Positions 6,969-8,206 of a stretch of 8,206 nt of DNA are shown here, one piece after another. The first letter of the stretch is position 1. Each line of letters opens with the position of its first letter. The notes beneath the pieces were generated by a model. It saw only the letters and a program-made list of their open reading frames with translations, searched no databases and was not told the DNA's origin. A program made the translations under genes and the position numbers. The stretch comes from Methanosarcinales archaeon (GTDB lineage Archaea; Halobacteriota; Syntropharchaeia; Alkanophagales; Methanospirareceae): assembly GCA_030621945.1 (NCBI GenBank), contig JAUXGS010000032.1, positions 1 to 8,206 of the forward strand, read 5' to 3'.

Positions 6969-6975
6969 GAGAGTG
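6969..6975 (+). promoter_or_regulatory. Shine-Dalgarno site choosing the radical SAM start
   Basis: GAGAGTG ends 6 bases before ATG 6982. The alternative GTG start at 6973 would lie inside this site and has only AT-rich sequence ahead, so the ATG three codons downstream is preferred. Confidence 0.5.
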
Positions 6976-6981
6976 TGTAAA

Positions 6982-8073
6982 ATGTCGGCGGAAGAGCTAA
7001 AGTCATGGATAGCACTACATAAAGACGAAATCTTTGCAAACGATGCGGTCGGCACCGGCTGTTTCAGTTATTTACCGGGTGAGATCATCTGGGCAGTCAC
7101 GACACGTTGTAACTTGCGGTGTAAACACTGCTCGATCGCCGAAATGAGCAGCGGTGAGGAACTCAGTACAGAGGAGGGATATGGTATTATCGAGGACGCC
7201 GCCAAACTCGGACCGGTAAAGTTCGGATTCACGGGTGGTGAGCCGCTGCTGAGGAAAGATATTTATGACCTCATCGAATATGCCGCGTCTTTTGACATGC
7301 AGGTCGTGATGGCGACGAATGGAACGTTGATAACGAACGACGTTGCGAAGCGTTTGAAGAAAGCAGGTCTGGAACGTGCTGCAATGAGTATTGATGGCAT
7401 TGGCAGTCTGCATGACGAGTTTCGTGGCGTGAATGGCGCTTTTGAGCGCACGCTACGGGGGCTGAAAGCTTGTGAAGAAGAAGGGGTTGCAGTACAGCTT
7501 TTCACCACGGTTACGAGGACTAATTACGGTGAAATTCCCAAGATAATCAAGCTTGCAGATGATTTAAAGCTCTGGCGAATCTATCTCATTTATTTGATTG
7601 CTATGGGTCGTGGCAAGGAGATTTCTGAGGTTTGTTTATCAACGGATGAGAACATGAAGCTCTTTGCGGATATGGCGAATAAACAGAAGGAGGCGAAGAC
7701 GTGGCTTAAACCGATCTGCAATCCGCAGTACTGGGCGTATCTGAAGGATGCTGGACTGGTGGATCGTGAAGATGGACTTGAGTTTACCGGCTGCACGGCA
7801 GGTATCACCAGGTTCCACATATTTCCAAATGGTGACGTAACGCCCTGTGCATATCTACCGGCGAAGGCAGGTAATATAAGAGAATCGAGTTTTTTGGAGA
7901 TAGTCCAGAATTCCGAGATGTTCAAGGCGTTACGAGCGAGAGCCTTGAAAGGGCAGTGCGGCACATGCAAGTATAAGAATATATGCGGTGGATGCCGGTC
8001 ACGAGCGTATGCTATTTCAGGCGATTATTTGGCTGAGGACCCAGTGTGTTCATTGGGAAATGGTGGGCGATAG
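6982..8073 (+). CDS. SPASM-domain radical SAM protein, NirJ/AhbD-like
   Basis: This is a complete 363-residue cytosolic iron-sulfur enzyme. The radical SAM cluster motif is C43-x3-C47-x2-C50 ([10 protein letters not shown]), followed by the SAM-binding GGEP at 85-88. A SPASM-type C-terminus has C271, C289, then C326-x2-C329-x5-C335-x2-C338-x17-C356, which should hold auxiliary 4Fe-4S clusters. The C-terminal [21 protein letters not shown] and [10 protein letters not shown] blocks, plus LIAMGRG near 206-211, resemble the NirJ/AhbC/AhbD enzymes that remodel porphyrin side chains in heme d1 and siroheme-dependent heme synthesis. Peptide-modifying SPASM maturases share much of this architecture, so heme chemistry is a likely but unproven role. 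It overlaps the next radical SAM gene and carries its own copy of the shared operator. Confidence 0.88.
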   Translation: MSAEELKSWIALHKDEIFANDAVGTGCFSYLPGEIIWAVTTRCNLRCKHCSIAEMSSGEELSTEEGYGIIEDAAKLGPVKFGFTGGEPLLRKDIYDLIEYAASFDMQVVMATNGTLITNDVAKRLKKAGLERAAMSIDGIGSLHDEFRGVNGAFERTLRGLKACEEEGVAVQLFTTVTRTNYGEIPKIIKLADDLKLWRIYLIYLIAMGRGKEISEVCLSTDENMKLFADMANKQKEAKTWLKPICNPQYWAYLKDAGLVDREDGLEFTGCTAGITRFHIFPNGDVTPCAYLPAKAGNIRESSFLEIVQNSEMFKALRARALKGQCGTCKYKNICGGCRSRAYAISGDYLAEDPVCSLGNGGR

Positions 8074-8206
8074 AGTAATCACGAAGATGCCTAAATACAA
8101 CATCAACTGGAACGTCACGAGAGCTTGCAATCTACGGTGCAAGCACTGCTATTATGACGCAGCCACGCCTTTAGAAGATGAACTCAGCACAGAGCAAGCA
8201 TATGCA
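8060..8206 (+). CDS. Second radical SAM protein, N-terminus only
   Basis: An open frame from ATG 8060 overlaps the end of the preceding gene by 14 bases and runs off the window after 49 codons. It carries a clear radical SAM cluster motif C23-x3-C27-x2-C30 within [18 protein letters not shown], then [10 protein letters not shown], which parallels [10 protein letters not shown] in the gene before. The two are therefore related tandem copies rather than one broken gene, since each has its own complete cluster motif. The W-N-x-T-R-x-C-N-L-x-C-x-H-C-Y form is reminiscent of AhbC/NirJ. A second ATG at 8087, nine codons in, is an equally possible start, and neither has a clear Shine-Dalgarno site. 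The C-terminal half needed to confirm a SPASM domain is missing. Confidence 0.85.
   Translation, partial: MVGDRVITKMPKYNINWNVTRACNLRCKHCYYDAATPLEDELSTEQAYA

Noticed and set aside
7590..7970. 126-residue minus-strand open frame across the radical SAM gene
   Set aside because: It overlaps the SPASM region of a clearly real gene and shows no motif of its own.
8040..8110. Possible frameshift joining the two radical SAM frames into one protein
   Set aside because: The first frame ends after a complete SPASM cysteine set, and the second begins with its own complete CxxxCxxC motif, so they are two genes.

Overview
The window looks archaeal, most likely from a methanogen- or ANME-like member of the Euryarchaeota/Halobacteriota. 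This is a judgement, not a proof. It rests on TATA-like boxes ahead of the transporter and radical SAM genes, archaeal-style Shine-Dalgarno sites (GAGGTG, GGTGA), an NDP-forming acyl-CoA synthetase, and a NirJ/AhbD-type SPASM radical SAM gene pair. There is no rRNA, tRNA, CRISPR array, transposase or integrase.

Layout. At the left edge (1-123, minus) is the N-terminus of a short-repeat, ankyrin-like protein. A 222-base gap with inverted repeats (124-345) follows, then a complete HD-superfamily hydrolase of the COG2316 type (346-906, plus). Convergent to it is a large, AT-rich gene (1019-3682, minus) for a fused NDP-forming acyl-CoA synthetase and GNAT acetyltransferase. Upstream of that, on the same strand, is a winged-helix regulator (3739-4359, minus). 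The regulator is divergent from a complete ABC import operon: substrate-binding lipoprotein (4434-5417), ATPase (5414-6154) and permease (6112-6864), all overlapping. After a 117-base gap come a SPASM radical SAM protein (6982-8073) and the start of a second radical SAM gene (8060 onward), which runs off the right edge.

How the genes work together. The regulator/transporter intergenic region and the region ahead of the radical SAM pair carry the same promoter module. Aligned without gaps over 49 bases (4360-4408 and 6899-6947), 37 positions match. Each copy contains a dyad ATATyC-N6-GrATAT, and one arm pair differs by a compensatory change (C:G in one, T:A in the other). This suggests one transcription factor, probably the divergent winged-helix protein, controls both the importer and the radical SAM genes as a local regulon. 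The radical SAM proteins resemble enzymes of the siroheme-dependent heme / heme d1 branch, but the imported substrate cannot be read from the sequence. The HD hydrolase and the synthetase-GNAT fusion appear to be unrelated neighbours, and the fusion gene has base composition unlike the rest.
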